Of a DNA stretch of 64,000 bases, positions 33,132 to 42,846 are shown piece by piece (position 1 is the first letter of the stretch; each line of letters begins with the position of its first letter). Location: NCBI GenBank assembly GCA_964453665.1, contig CAYVQT010000007.1, forward strand, positions 1 through 64,000. Direction: 5' to 3'. The position numbers and the translations under genes were made by a program. The stretch is from DAOUTY01 sp964453665 (lineage in GTDB: Bacteria > Chloroflexota > Dehalococcoidia > SZUA-161). Below the pieces are notes generated by a model, which saw only the letters and a list, made by a program, of their open reading frames with translations, searched no databases and was not told where the DNA came from.

Positions 33132-34259
33132 TCACAACCCCAACTTATCGTAGAGCTTTAGCAACTTCTTTTCCTCAATGTCCCAGTTGTGCCTCGTGAT
33201 AGCCGCATTAAGAGCGTTTCTTCCCAGCCGCTCTCTTAACTCAGGATTGTCGCGTAGCGTTATGATAGCCTCTTTTAAAGCCTGCTTGCTGTATTTTATG
33301 GTAAGACCCACTTCTTCCCGCTCAGTCCATTGTCCCGAATAAGTATCCTTAGTGCAGATTATAGGCCTGCCGCAAACCATGGCTTCAAACTGTTTATTAG
33401 TAAGGCAAATGCTATCGTTTGGAGCCTCGGGATTGATCATTAAAACAATGGTATCAGCTTTCTTGGTCATTGGTATTACTTCATCGAAAGGAACCAGGCC
33501 AAGAAAATCAACGTTTGCTGCTCTGGCGCAACACTCCTCCAGGGTATGTACGTAGCGAGCAGAACCAATACCGCCTATAATGCACCGAACATCTGGCAAC
33601 TGTGACACTACTTCCACCAGTTCCAGAAGAGATCGAAATCGTGTTAGGGAGCCGATGTAGATCAACGTGAATACACCACCGTCGTCCGGCGGTTCATACT
33701 CCTGACCCTGCAACGGCATGCAATTCGTAATAATTGATATTGGTTTTTCGGTAATGCCTTCAAAATAACTCTTGTGGGTTTCGGCTGTCACGATGATCTC
33801 ATCTACCTGTGTCAATAGCCGTTTCTCTACAGGTATAGCCAAGTCTGCTATAAAGCGAGGGAAAGCCATGGCCAACATATAAGCATAATTATCAAAAGAG
33901 TCATAGATCAATTTCAAACCAAGCTTTTTCTTGAGCCTGACCGCAACAGGCAGGGTATCCAAGTCACGACAATGTATAAGATCGAAGCCTACTTCCTGAT
34001 GTAGCTCCACCGCTTTCCTGTAAACCTCACGCCACCACAAAGGCAACCTGAATATATCCTTCAATAGAGGCTTCATAAGCCATGTGCTTCTGACTCTGAC
34101 CACATCTATTCCATGCCAGTTTTGCCTACCCGGAAGTTTTTTCTCCGTATCCCATGCTATTACTGTGACTTTATGTCCGGCCTTGACTAATGATGTTGCT
34201 TCTTTATAGAATCGCGGATCATGCGTGAACGGATTAGAAACAAGCATCAACACTTTCAT
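33132..34259 (-). CDS. GT-B glycosyltransferase (group 1)
   Basis: 375 residues with both GT-B domains. The N-terminus MLVSNPFTHDPRFYKEA is typical of GT4 enzymes. The donor domain has TLIYIGSLTRFRSLLELVE, CIIGGIGSARY, FLGLVPFDEV and KQFEAMVCGRPIICTK. It is last in the minus-strand block read from gmd, and convergent with the methyltransferase at 32105-33082. Sugar specificity is unknown. Confidence 0.9.
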   Translation of the reverse strand: MKVLMLVSNPFTHDPRFYKEATSLVKAGHKVTVIAWDTEKKLPGRQNWHGIDVVRVRSTWLMKPLLKDIFRLPLWWREVYRKAVELHQEVGFDLIHCRDLDTLPVAVRLKKKLGLKLIYDSFDNYAYMLAMAFPRFIADLAIPVEKRLLTQVDEIIVTAETHKSYFEGITEKPISIITNCMPLQGQEYEPPDDGGVFTLIYIGSLTRFRSLLELVEVVSQLPDVRCIIGGIGSARYVHTLEECCARAANVDFLGLVPFDEVIPMTKKADTIVLMINPEAPNDSICLTNKQFEAMVCGRPIICTKDTYSGQWTEREEVGLTIKYSKQALKEAIITLRDNPELRERLGRNALNAAITRHNWDIEEKKLLKLYDKLGL

Positions 34260-34364
34260 GGCATTTACCAGTCACTCGGTCGAATTACTAAGAAATATAA
34301 GGATGCATCACCCCGATGATAGGAATAGCGGCTATGCAGGCGAATGTATTCAGGCTATTATACG

Positions 34365-35114
34365 CTATGATGGGCGTTTTGCCTCCACTACCATCGTCTC
34401 GTATTCGTTAATATGCTCAAGGCCGATGCCTTTGCCATGTGACTCGATCCCTCTTAGAACTTCATCATCGCTTTCGCCCGGCTTATAATCAATTATGTCA
34501 ATAAATCCTGCTTCTTCCATCGCCCCCCGAAGTGTGCCATGATCATAAACAAACTTATGATGGAAAACTTGAAAAATGCGGAATAGAGTATTGGCCGCGA
34601 AACACTCCGTGTACATGTTCTTTTCCGGGAAACAAAGGTCAACAATCCATTTTTTATATCTTTGTTGCAGATCGTTTTTCTCAGGCCCATATAGCCCCAT
34701 CAACCTTTCTAAGTCAGGGGTAGCCACGCGAATTCTTCCACCAGGTTTCAAGACCCGGTAACTTTCACGAAGCATGAACAAACCTTTATCGTAGACAAGG
34801 TGTTCAATCAGGTGTTCGCTGAAAACATAGTTAAAAGTGCCATCTTTAAACGGAAACGGCTTCGCAGCATTAAGATAAATGACATCACAGGAAGAAGGGT
34901 ATGCATCTGAGTTCAGCCAGCCCTCCAGAAAGTTGGGGCCTGCACCGATTTGCAGTTTTCGTATTTGGTGTGAATTGAGGTAGCGCCTTACTGCCAGGCG
35001 ACGAAATAGTATTGATGCAACCTTTCGGTACTGCCACCTCAAGAACAGCGCTGACCTCGCGATTGCCAGTAAGGGCTTATATCGTCGAATGACCCGGCTC
35101 AATTGTTCATACAC
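34365..35114 (-). CDS. SAM-dependent methyltransferase, type with 'GWLNSD' signature
   Basis: 249 residues with a GTG start at 35114. The motif RKLQIGAGPNFLEGWLNSD is followed by FNYVFSEHLIEHLVYDKG and VLKPGGRIRVATPDLERLM, a family of predicted SAM methyltransferases common in polysaccharide loci. A basic, arginine-rich N-terminal region (about 1-60) may contact the membrane. The protein at 42847-43503 is a paralogue with the same IGAGxxxxEGWLNTD layout. Confidence 0.8.
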   Translation of the reverse strand: MYEQLSRVIRRYKPLLAIARSALFLRWQYRKVASILFRRLAVRRYLNSHQIRKLQIGAGPNFLEGWLNSDAYPSSCDVIYLNAAKPFPFKDGTFNYVFSEHLIEHLVYDKGLFMLRESYRVLKPGGRIRVATPDLERLMGLYGPEKNDLQQRYKKWIVDLCFPEKNMYTECFAANTLFRIFQVFHHKFVYDHGTLRGAMEEAGFIDIIDYKPGESDDEVLRGIESHGKGIGLEHINEYETMVVEAKRPS

Positions 35115-35222
35115 GATGTGCTTACCCGCTACTTACCCCGTATTTCGCTTTATCATTTCGCGTTGCGCACATGCTTTTCAATAATAGAGTTAAATCTCCT
35201 GTCACAGGCGCGAGTCTGCAAA

Positions 35223-36242
35223 TTAGGAGGGTCTCCGCTTGCCCTGTAACATCGATTTCCATTTGACCAGTGTTTTTGCTACCTTACTACCAAGAAAAGA
35301 TGTTGTAAAAGCCCCGACTATCAAAGGACTCTTCAATTGCTTAGGATACAATGCGACAGATCTCATTAGATGGCTCCGAGCTTGTTTTGTTTGGCCTGTA
35401 GAGTAATGCTCCAATCCGATTAGTGCATGTGTACAGCTATAGGCCTGGCGCTCCGCTGCTCTAACCTCGGGCGGTAGTTCGGGAGTGGAGTACAGTTTGT
35501 TCAGAATTTCGATATGGTCGTTACCGAATATATACCGCACTTCCGAACTCTTCGTTCCTGTACAGAACCGAAAGTCGGCGAGTAGCTGAGGTATCTTCTT
35601 AATTTTAGACTTCAATCCGACTCTGACAAATAGATCGTAGTCCATTGCATAATGGATGTTAGTATCAAGATAACCCACTTCCTCGAGAACACTTCTCCTG
35701 AAGAACATCGCCGGTTGAGGCAGTCCGACACGGCAGCACAGAAGCTCAACCAAGTTAAACTCCGTGGATGGTAGTTGGCCGGTCACTTCGCCTTCCTCAT
35801 CGATAATGTCGCACTCACCGTAGACCATATCTACATCCTTATGTCCAGCGAAGTACTTTACCGCCATCTCCACAGCCCAGGGTTTATATATGTCGTCTGA
35901 GTTCAGATAAGCCAGGATTTCCCCCTTTGACATCCTCCAGCCCTTGTTAATAGCATCGGATTGCCCTTCGTCAGGCTCTGATAGCCATACGATGCTGTCA
36001 CTATACTGCCGCAGGATATCCAGTGTCTCGTCGGTAGAGCCACCATCTACTACTATATGCTCAATATTTGAATAGGTCTGGTTCTTTACGCTAAGGATGG
36101 TCTCCTCGATGAAACAGCCCTGGTTAAGAGAAGGAGTTACTATTGAGACTAATGGGGCTTCTTCCATCCTGCTCCCTATTCCACCGCAATCTTCCCATAA
36201 TTCCAATTCCTGCCTTGCATATTTACAATCACCAATCATCAT
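35223..36242 (-). CDS. Family 2 (GT-A) glycosyltransferase
   Basis: About 339 residues if started at the ATG at 36242, which overlaps the upstream sulfotransferase stop by 14 bases (ATGATGATTGGTGA); the open frame itself extends further inside that gene. The GT-A fold starts with VSIVTPSLNQGCFIEETI, with VVDGGSTDETLDIL, AINKGWRMSKGEILAYLNSDD (DxD equivalent NSDD) and MFFRRSVLEEVGYLD. A C-terminal helical tail of about 110 residues follows. It transfers a sugar to a growing glycan; specificity unknown. Confidence 0.88.
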   Translation of the reverse strand: MMIGDCKYARQELELWEDCGGIGSRMEEAPLVSIVTPSLNQGCFIEETILSVKNQTYSNIEHIVVDGGSTDETLDILRQYSDSIVWLSEPDEGQSDAINKGWRMSKGEILAYLNSDDIYKPWAVEMAVKYFAGHKDVDMVYGECDIIDEEGEVTGQLPSTEFNLVELLCCRVGLPQPAMFFRRSVLEEVGYLDTNIHYAMDYDLFVRVGLKSKIKKIPQLLADFRFCTGTKSSEVRYIFGNDHIEILNKLYSTPELPPEVRAAERQAYSCTHALIGLEHYSTGQTKQARSHLMRSVALYPKQLKSPLIVGAFTTSFLGSKVAKTLVKWKSMLQGKRRPS

Positions 36243-37152
36243 CCGAGTAGAAGAGGCTGGACACATCTTCAACCTGGTTTCTAATCCTTTCAATCTCGGA
36301 CTCTTCAAGCCTACCTTTCCAATTCCATATGTTTGATCCGCTATCGCGCTTGATAGAACTGCTACCGTCGGGTGCCTCTCTCGGATTTGATGCATTAGTG
36401 TACTCTCGAACAGCCCCTTCCACAGATTCCGAAAACTCCAGATTCAAACGATTGAAAAGTGCATGAAAACCTTCCAGCGGGTCTCGCGATAGATCTTCAT
36501 GGCGTAGGAAAATCCAATCATCATGGTCCTTCTGATACTTCGCTACCATATGATATATAAGTCTCCACAATAAAGCTCCTTGGTCTATGATATCGTGTCC
36601 GTAGTTTGCACATTCCTTGATCTCGGCTTCAAATGGGTATAAATGATCTTTCATCAGCAAAGGCTGCTCTAGGAAGTGAGAAAAAGGATGGGTCCAGTTT
36701 AATCTTTTTAGGCTACTTACGAATGCGGCAGGGTGCCTTATCAAAATTACTGTATCCATATTAAAATTTTGCGCAAGCCATTCGGCTGAAAAAACCGCTA
36801 TTGGATCCTTGACAAGAGGCCTGGCGTTACATATACGATACTTGCAGAAAGAAAGGTATTCGGCCAATACTCGCCGTATGCTTTCTATATTCCTTATGGC
36901 CTTTATTTCCGTAACAAGGTTGTAGCGAAAGCAAATAGTGTTCTTGATGTATTCGTAATAAAGCGACCCATTTTCATCAGAGATGTATGGGAACCAATAA
37001 TGGAATCTTGCGCCACACACTCCTAACGATTGATATAGATTGAATGGTTCATGTATATAACCTACCAATGGGGATGCATCTATCATTCTTCCCACCCATG
37101 TAGTTCCAGAACGGTGGGCTCCTGTGATAAGTATCGGTCTATTAGCAATCAT
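36229..37152 (-). CDS. Sulfotransferase-family protein
   Basis: 307 residues. The 5'-phosphosulfate-binding loop is ILITGAHRSGTTWVGRM (residues 7-23), followed by IHEPFN. The 3'-phosphate-binding segment is TVILIRHPAAFVSSLKRLN, and LRHEDLSRDPLEGF is the usual late motif. The protein should transfer sulfate from PAPS to a carbohydrate or lipid-linked glycan. It overlaps fcl upstream by four bases and the GT2 gene downstream, placing sulfation inside the fucose-synthesis operon; a fucose-containing glycan is a reasonable acceptor (inference). Confidence 0.85.
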   Translation of the reverse strand: MIANRPILITGAHRSGTTWVGRMIDASPLVGYIHEPFNLYQSLGVCGARFHYWFPYISDENGSLYYEYIKNTICFRYNLVTEIKAIRNIESIRRVLAEYLSFCKYRICNARPLVKDPIAVFSAEWLAQNFNMDTVILIRHPAAFVSSLKRLNWTHPFSHFLEQPLLMKDHLYPFEAEIKECANYGHDIIDQGALLWRLIYHMVAKYQKDHDDWIFLRHEDLSRDPLEGFHALFNRLNLEFSESVEGAVREYTNASNPREAPDGSSSIKRDSGSNIWNWKGRLEESEIERIRNQVEDVSSLFYSDDDW

Positions 37153-38099
37153 ATAGGTGATATATCCTTTTGGGAATTATACCACTCTATGGTCCTTCTA
37201 AGCCCCTCTCGTAAATCTGTCCTCGCTACAAACCCGAATTCCCTCTTCGCCTTGCTCGTATCCAGGCACCTCCTGGGCTGCCCGTCAGGCTTAGTAATAT
37301 CCCATTCAATTTCACCATTGAAGCCGACCAGTTCACATATAAGCTCAGCGAGCTCTTTGATCGATATCTCAAAGCCGGCTCCCAGATTCACTGGATCGGG
37401 CTTATTGTACCTTTCGGCCGCCAGCACGATGCTCTCTGCTGCATCCTCAACGTACAGGAATTCTCTGGAGACCTTGCCGCTTCCCCAGGCCAAGATATGC
37501 TTATCCCCCCTGTCTTTGGCCTCAACAGCCTTCCTAATCAACGCCGGAATGACATGTGAGGACTCAAGGTCGAAGTTGTCACCCGGTCCATAGAGATTGA
37601 CTGGCAGAAGAAAGATAGAGTTGAAACCATACTGCTGACGGTAACCCTGGGATTGAACTAAAAGCATCTTCTTTGCGAGTCCATAGGGAGCGTTGGTTTC
37701 CTCTGGGTATCCTTCCCAGAGGTTTTTCTCTTTGAAAGGAACGGGTGTGAACTTCGGGTAGGCGCAGATTGTTCCGATCGCAACAAACTTCTCCACCCCG
37801 AAGAGCCTTCCCTGCTCCATCATCTGGACTCCCATCATAAGGTTTTCATAGAAAAACCTGCCCGGGTTCTTCATATTGGCGCCGATGCCGCCCACTCTGG
37901 CCGCAAGGTGTATAACGATATCAGGCTTTGCATCTTGATAGAGTCTTTTCACAGCTTCCATATCTACGAGATCATAGTCTTTGCTATGAGGTATAAAAAC
38001 CTTCTTGCACCCGCTTTCCTCCAGCTTATTGACTACATTTTTACCCAGAAAGCCGGTACCACCAGTCACGAGGATTCTTTTGGCAGCGAGGAAGTTCAT
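37149..38099 (-). CDS. fcl: GDP-L-fucose synthase
   Basis: About 316 residues. NADPH-binding GGTGFLGKNVV, the conserved VIHLAARVGGIGANM, the catalytic region KFVAIGTICAYPKFTPVPFKE, APYGLAKKM (YxxxK) and LPVNLYGPGDNFD all match WcaG/Fcl. It converts GDP-4-keto-6-deoxymannose to GDP-L-fucose by epimerisation and reduction. The ATG at 38099 was chosen because the core begins there; a GTG at 38111 overlaps the gmd stop and is possible. gmd lies immediately upstream, giving the complete two-step pathway. Confidence 0.95.
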   Translation of the reverse strand: MNFLAAKRILVTGGTGFLGKNVVNKLEESGCKKVFIPHSKDYDLVDMEAVKRLYQDAKPDIVIHLAARVGGIGANMKNPGRFFYENLMMGVQMMEQGRLFGVEKFVAIGTICAYPKFTPVPFKEKNLWEGYPEETNAPYGLAKKMLLVQSQGYRQQYGFNSIFLLPVNLYGPGDNFDLESSHVIPALIRKAVEAKDRGDKHILAWGSGKVSREFLYVEDAAESIVLAAERYNKPDPVNLGAGFEISIKELAELICELVGFNGEIEWDITKPDGQPRRCLDTSKAKREFGFVARTDLREGLRRTIEWYNSQKDISPI

Positions 38100-38107
38100 C
38101 CTTAGAT

Positions 38108-39169
38108 TCACTCTATTGTCGGCTTGACTATAGCTCTGTCAATTGGGTTCAGCCCACGCTTCTTCAAAATCGCTTTCCCCTCACCAAGAGGCTCTAAGCC
38201 CAGAGTTGCCATATCAGCATCCACCATTATCCTGACCAGGTCTTTGAAGGTGACTTTGGGTGTCCACCCCAGCTTCTCCTTAGCCTTTGTCGCATCCGCA
38301 ATCAGCGTTTCGACCTCCAATGGCCTGAAATAGCGTGGGTCAGTCTTTACATGCTCTTGCCAGTCGAGTCCGGCATACCCGAAGGCTTCTACCAGGAATT
38401 CCTTCACCGAGTGCGTTTCTCCTGTCCCTACGACATAATCATCAGCAATGTCCTGCTGAAGCATGAGCCACATCGCCTCAACATATTCCGGGGCATAACC
38501 CCAGTCCCTTTTCGCTTCCAGGTTTCCCAGGTAAACGTGCTCCTGCGTTTTGGCGAGGACATGTGCAATAGCGCGGGTTATCTTTTTGGTGACGAAGGTC
38601 TCCCCGCGGCGCGGCGATTCATGATTGAATAGAATACCGTTGGCGGCAAAGAGCCCGTAGCCTTCCCTGTAGTTCTTTGCCATCCAGAAAGCGTAAACCT
38701 TAGCCACAGCGTAAGGGCTGCGGGGTTGAAAGGGTGTTCGCTCACTTTGAGGCGGAGGAGCGGCTCCGTACATCTCGCTGCTGGAAGCCTGATAGTACCT
38801 GGCTTTAATACCGCTTTGCCGTATAGCCTCCAATATACGGGTGGTTCCCAGGGCTACAATATCGCCGGTGTATTCCGCCGTATCGAAGCTAACTCTTACG
38901 TGGCTTTGGGCGCCAAGGTGATAGATTTCGTCAGGTTTTATGTTGTAGACCCAGTTGGTAAGCTGGCTGCTGTCTGAGAGGTCACCATAGTGCAGAAATA
39001 GCTTCGCTTCAGTGTCATGCGGGTCAACATAGATATGGTCTATACGGGAAGTGCTGAAGGTGCTCGACCTTCGAATGAGACCGTGGACCTCGTAGCCTTT
39101 ATCCAGGAGGAACTCAGCCAGATAGGAGCCATCCTGGCCGGTGATCCCGGTGATGAGTGCTTTTTTCAT
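38108..39169 (-). CDS. gmd: GDP-mannose 4,6-dehydratase
   Basis: 353 residues, the usual length. NADP motif GITGQDGSYLAEFLL, LIRRSSTFSTSRID, HYGDLSDSSQL, HLGAQSHVRVSF, YQASSSEMYGAAPPPQSE and SPYAVAKVYAFW are diagnostic for Gmd. It makes GDP-4-keto-6-deoxy-D-mannose, used by the adjacent Fcl for GDP-fucose and possibly by the perosamine-synthase-like aminotransferase at 52215-53357. It is first in the minus block ending at 33132 and divergent from the hydrolase gene at 39236, with only 66 bases between the starts. Confidence 0.97.
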   Translation of the reverse strand: MKKALITGITGQDGSYLAEFLLDKGYEVHGLIRRSSTFSTSRIDHIYVDPHDTEAKLFLHYGDLSDSSQLTNWVYNIKPDEIYHLGAQSHVRVSFDTAEYTGDIVALGTTRILEAIRQSGIKARYYQASSSEMYGAAPPPQSERTPFQPRSPYAVAKVYAFWMAKNYREGYGLFAANGILFNHESPRRGETFVTKKITRAIAHVLAKTQEHVYLGNLEAKRDWGYAPEYVEAMWLMLQQDIADDYVVGTGETHSVKEFLVEAFGYAGLDWQEHVKTDPRYFRPLEVETLIADATKAKEKLGWTPKVTFKDLVRIMVDADMATLGLEPLGEGKAILKKRGLNPIDRAIVKPTIE

Positions 39170-39235
39170 GCTGTGTTGGCTCTTTCTTCAAAATATTGGC
39201 ATTTGATGCGCGCTACAATTATAATCATAACAGAC

Positions 39236-40630
39236 ATGCACAACAAGTATATATTGATCACGATAGATGCCCTGAGAGCTGACCACCTCAATATCTACGG
39301 CTACACAAAACGGACTACGACTCCCGCCATTGACGAATTCGCGATGCAGAGCCATGTCTACTCAAATGCCTACGCATGCGGAGTGCCAACTTACTTATCC
39401 TTTCCGAGTATCTTTTGTTCGATTTATCCATCGAGGGCTATGTACAATATGTATTTACCGGGCAGTATACCTACATTTGTAGAACTGCTGAAGAACAGGG
39501 GATTTCAAACAGCCGCTTTTATAGATGATAATCCTTTCGCCTGCTCATTACTGGGCTATAATCGGGGCTTCGACTTTGTTAGGGATTACTTCGCAGAGTC
39601 ACTGAGAACCAGGGCTAATGATGAGGCGCTCCCTGTAGCCGATATTCGTAAGTTAATGCCTTCTGCCGCGTCAGCTATCCTGCATGCACTGAGTTCCTCT
39701 CCTTTCCCCTATTTCATTAAATATCTAACAAGCACGGCATTAGTCCAGCCGCGAACAAATACGGAACAAATAATACCGGATGCAATAAAATTTCTGAAAT
39801 CAACAAAATCAAGTTCTTTCGTATGGCTCCATCTTATGGATACTCACTGGCCTTTTTCTTTTCCACCCCGCCGCAACCCATTGGCGAAGTATAAAATTTT
39901 AAGAGCGCGCGGTATGTATTCTGAGATTCCAGGAAAGCACACTTACAGTGCAGAGATCGGCGAGTTGATGGAGGAGATGTACGACACAAGCGTCAGGAGG
40001 TTGGACATAAAGCTTGAATCACTTTTTAACTCTTTACGAAGAGAAGGAATCCTAGAAAACAGCTATGTGTTTCTTACCTCCGACCATGGGGAGGAATTTC
40101 TGGAAAGGGGAGCGCTGGACCATCAGGAGAACGTATATCAAGAAGTTGCTCATGTGCCGCTAATTGTCAGACAACCAGAGGCTGAGAAACGAGCAATATC
40201 GGAGAAGATGGTGTCGCTGCTGGACATCGCGCCTACGATCTTGCAATTAGAGAACGTCTCCGTTCCCAGCAGATACGAGGGTACGTCGATATTTCAAGGT
40301 AATAGAGGTTATTGCATCTCCGAAACAGTCACTCCTACGGTGAACAAATCAGCTCAGACTAGAGAGGCTCATTATAGAGCTCCACTCGGTAACTTTATAT
40401 ACTCAATAAGAAACGGAAAATACACAATCATATACGACAAGGACGGTGAATATAAATTTTTTAATAGAATAGAGGATGCTCAAGAGAAAAAACAGATCCA
40501 GGTTTCCAACAGTACCCTGCATGATTTGCTTGGTATATTAAGAAAACATCAATCATGTTCCCCAAATGTAGAAATGAAACGGATAAAGGAGAGAATAGGA
40601 AGGCTTAAGTTTGACGTTTCCGCGAAATAG
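39236..40630 (+). CDS. Sulfatase-like hydrolase of the alkaline phosphatase superfamily, lacking the formylglycine motif
   Basis: About 464 residues from the ATG at 39236; the frame extends 73 codons upstream across gmd, which is not credible. Metal-site motifs are ILITIDALRADHLNIYGY, DTHWPF, LTSDHGEEF and the late HQENVYQEVAHVPLIV. The position that carries Cys/Ser-x-Pro-x-Arg in true sulfatases reads GVPTYLSFPSIFCSIYPS here. A threonine nucleophile, as in phosphatase and phosphoglycerol/phosphoethanolamine transferases, is therefore more likely than sulfatase activity. No signal peptide is visible. The C-terminus RIKERIGRLKFDV resembles a degenerate form of the LGYL tail seen elsewhere in the window. 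It is the only plus-strand gene between two minus blocks. Confidence 0.8.
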   Translation: MHNKYILITIDALRADHLNIYGYTKRTTTPAIDEFAMQSHVYSNAYACGVPTYLSFPSIFCSIYPSRAMYNMYLPGSIPTFVELLKNRGFQTAAFIDDNPFACSLLGYNRGFDFVRDYFAESLRTRANDEALPVADIRKLMPSAASAILHALSSSPFPYFIKYLTSTALVQPRTNTEQIIPDAIKFLKSTKSSSFVWLHLMDTHWPFSFPPRRNPLAKYKILRARGMYSEIPGKHTYSAEIGELMEEMYDTSVRRLDIKLESLFNSLRREGILENSYVFLTSDHGEEFLERGALDHQENVYQEVAHVPLIVRQPEAEKRAISEKMVSLLDIAPTILQLENVSVPSRYEGTSIFQGNRGYCISETVTPTVNKSAQTREAHYRAPLGNFIYSIRNGKYTIIYDKDGEYKFFNRIEDAQEKKQIQVSNSTLHDLLGILRKHQSCSPNVEMKRIKERIGRLKFDVSAK

Positions 40631-40973
40631 TCTAAATCAATTCAATTTATTGTCTGCCCGTAAAGCGCTGTTTCAACTACATAATATATTGTCTAAGAAA
40701 TGAAGCTGAGATAGGGATGCAAACCACTGATACTGAACCTCGCTGCCTCATGAGGTATCCGATGTTCTTACTGATAGTGGCGCAGCCCATCAAACGGTAG
40801 GAAACAGCCGTTGGGCCCTCCCCACTCCAATCGGGCAAATGCAAAAAAGAAGCACTGACGTGAACAAGCCACAAGGACTGCTGGAGCTAACAGCCAAGTA
40901 CGGCCGTCAGTGGATAGTTTATGCTCCCAAAATGACGGATAGCGTAAGGCTAGAAAGACAAATAGAACGATTC
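40631..40973. other. Intergenic region between convergent genes
   Basis: About 340 bases between the stops of the hydrolase and a sulfotransferase. A perfect 10-base palindrome CCTCATGAGG lies at 40746-40755. Short open frames here are not credible. No clear terminator hairpin with a T-run was found. Confidence 0.4.
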
Positions 40974-41669
40974 TCAACCCTTATAGTGTTCAAGAGCCCA
41001 TTCGTATATTGCGAACTCAAGAGGGTGTTTTCGAACAAATCGTTCTCTTGTGCCATCTGGCACGTCTTGTGTCCTGGGTGACACGTTTTTTCTCCCTACG
41101 GTGACAGACGAAAATCCCAACACCCGCGACAGTTGATCAACACTTCCCTGAAGATCTTCCGCTATGCCGACATAAATAAAACGTTCCTCTAAAATATCTC
41201 TATAGTTGTCAAGTGTAAGATCGGCAGGCAAATGTAACAACATAAACGAGCTTGTCTCTTCCAGATATCTTTTTAGGTCATAGCTGTCATCCGTTGCAAT
41301 TACAATTCTTTTTCCATTACGAAATGCCTCATGCCCCAATCTCTTCACAAAGAAGAAATTCGACAGGTGAAGCTCGAAAGGATCGCGAAGGATTGTGATT
41401 AACTGGTCAACTTCAGGATAGTAGTCCAATACTCCGGCTCCTCTTTCTCTATTGAAGTGACCGTGTATACATATTCCTTCTTTAAATTTTTTATTGAACA
41501 GCCCGGTGGTAAGTCTATGTCTTTTTGGCATTGGATTTCGCTTCTCATTAAAGTAGTGCGTCAATAACCTGTTCCCGTACCACTGTTGCAAGACTTGACG
41601 AAAGCTTGTTCCCGCGCACTTCGGGATATGAATAGATATCAATGGCCTGGTCCTATCGTAGGATCTCAT
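40974..41669 (-). CDS. Sulfotransferase family 2-like protein (heparan-type)
   Basis: 231 residues. The P-loop ISIHIPKCAGTSFRQVL (residues 11-27) with the IPKCAGTS form is typical of the Sulfotransfer_2 / HS2ST-like group. TILRDPFELHLSNFFFVKRLG is the 3'-phosphate-binding segment with the conserved Arg-Asp-Pro. Such enzymes sulfate carbohydrate hydroxyls using PAPS. It ends the long minus-strand block, about 120 bases after the glycosyltransferase gene at 41790-42755. No transmembrane anchor is visible, so it would act in the cytoplasm before export. Confidence 0.85.
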   Translation of the reverse strand: MRSYDRTRPLISIHIPKCAGTSFRQVLQQWYGNRLLTHYFNEKRNPMPKRHRLTTGLFNKKFKEGICIHGHFNRERGAGVLDYYPEVDQLITILRDPFELHLSNFFFVKRLGHEAFRNGKRIVIATDDSYDLKRYLEETSSFMLLHLPADLTLDNYRDILEERFIYVGIAEDLQGSVDQLSRVLGFSSVTVGRKNVSPRTQDVPDGTRERFVRKHPLEFAIYEWALEHYKG

Positions 41670-41789
41670 CCGCCTATCCTTCCTTGATTGTTTGCTGGAT
41701 TATAACTCAAGGAGCCATATGGTATACCCACAAAGACAATATCATTGTTGATTATTAAAATATCGTTTGGCGCTTTCTGAAAGTAGCCT

Positions 41790-42755
41790 TTATGATGACT
41801 TGCCCTTTCGTATCCTAGCGATTATAGAGCTTGCCGAGCTAGATGCACCGCTCGCGAGCAGGAATTTTAATAAAGCCATCCATTCACCAGGCCTAAACAG
41901 ATTCTCAATTACATACCTCACGTATTCTCTAAGAGCCTCACCTCTCTGACCTCTTTCCACCGCTGCCGATGCTTTAAGAAGACGAAATTTGCTGGATAAT
42001 ATCTTCTCCACCTCTTCTCGGTCTTTTGCTAAAAGCTCACCTAGCAGATAGTAGTTCTTCTCATAGATTCTCTTCATTGTATTTAAATGCAACTCCATGC
42101 TCGATCTTCTGGAAATTCCCTTGGGATGTTGTCTATATTCTGCCAGGGGTGCGGCACAGTAAGCGACTTTGAATCTGCTGGTGAAGCGAATCTTCAGGTC
42201 CCAGTCTTCATATATATCAAGATCCTCATCATAAAAACCAACTTGTTTCAAGGCATTGATGTTTACTAGTTCATTTCTATACAGACTGCCTTTAGGCCAA
42301 TGACGACAGAAGGCTTCTTTGAAAACATATCCGGTAGGAGGAGGGCTGGTTTCAGCCCACAGGGCGAGTCTCTGCCCTTCCTCATCGATAAAATAAACGT
42401 TCGAAAAAACGAGCATAGCTTCCGGATGCTGCTGCATTGTCTCAAGCTCTCTTCGAAGTTTATCGGGGAGAAATCTATCGTCGCCATCCAGGGAGCAAAC
42501 AAAATCGCCTTTTACACGTTCCAATGCAAAGTTGCGGTTCTTTGGAATGCCCAGTCCTTTCTTATGACAGAACGCTCTTATCAGGCCCGGATAGCGCCTG
42601 GCATAATCCAGAACCATATCCTGGGAACTATCGGATGAACAATCATCGACGATGATGATTTCGTATGGTAAGAGCGTCTGTTCTAAAACAGATTCAATCG
42701 CCTCGCGCAGGTAATTCTTCTGGTTATATGAAGTAATAATGACAGAGATTTTCAA
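41790..42755 (-). CDS. Family 2 (GT-A) glycosyltransferase
   Basis: 321 residues. The GT-A core starts with KISVIITSYNQKNYLREAI and contains IIIVDDCSSDSS, NFALERVKGDFVCSLDGDDRF (DxD motif) and SLYRNELVNINALKQVGFYDEDL. The C-terminal 100 residues are helical. It acts on a lipid-linked glycan intermediate; donor and acceptor are not readable. Confidence 0.9.
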   Translation of the reverse strand: MKISVIITSYNQKNYLREAIESVLEQTLLPYEIIIVDDCSSDSSQDMVLDYARRYPGLIRAFCHKKGLGIPKNRNFALERVKGDFVCSLDGDDRFLPDKLRRELETMQQHPEAMLVFSNVYFIDEEGQRLALWAETSPPPTGYVFKEAFCRHWPKGSLYRNELVNINALKQVGFYDEDLDIYEDWDLKIRFTSRFKVAYCAAPLAEYRQHPKGISRRSSMELHLNTMKRIYEKNYYLLGELLAKDREEVEKILSSKFRLLKASAAVERGQRGEALREYVRYVIENLFRPGEWMALLKFLLASGASSSASSIIARIRKGKSS

Positions 42756-42846
42756 TGCCAGTCCTCAGTCAACTGATTATACACAAAGAGCGAATGTTAA
42801 ATCTCGCAGTATTCGATACAGGTTATTTTGAATCCCAGACCTGTAT

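Noticed and set aside
39017..39235. 5' extension of the hydrolase frame
   Set aside because: It would overlap the start of gmd on the opposite strand. The catalytic core begins right after the ATG at 39236.
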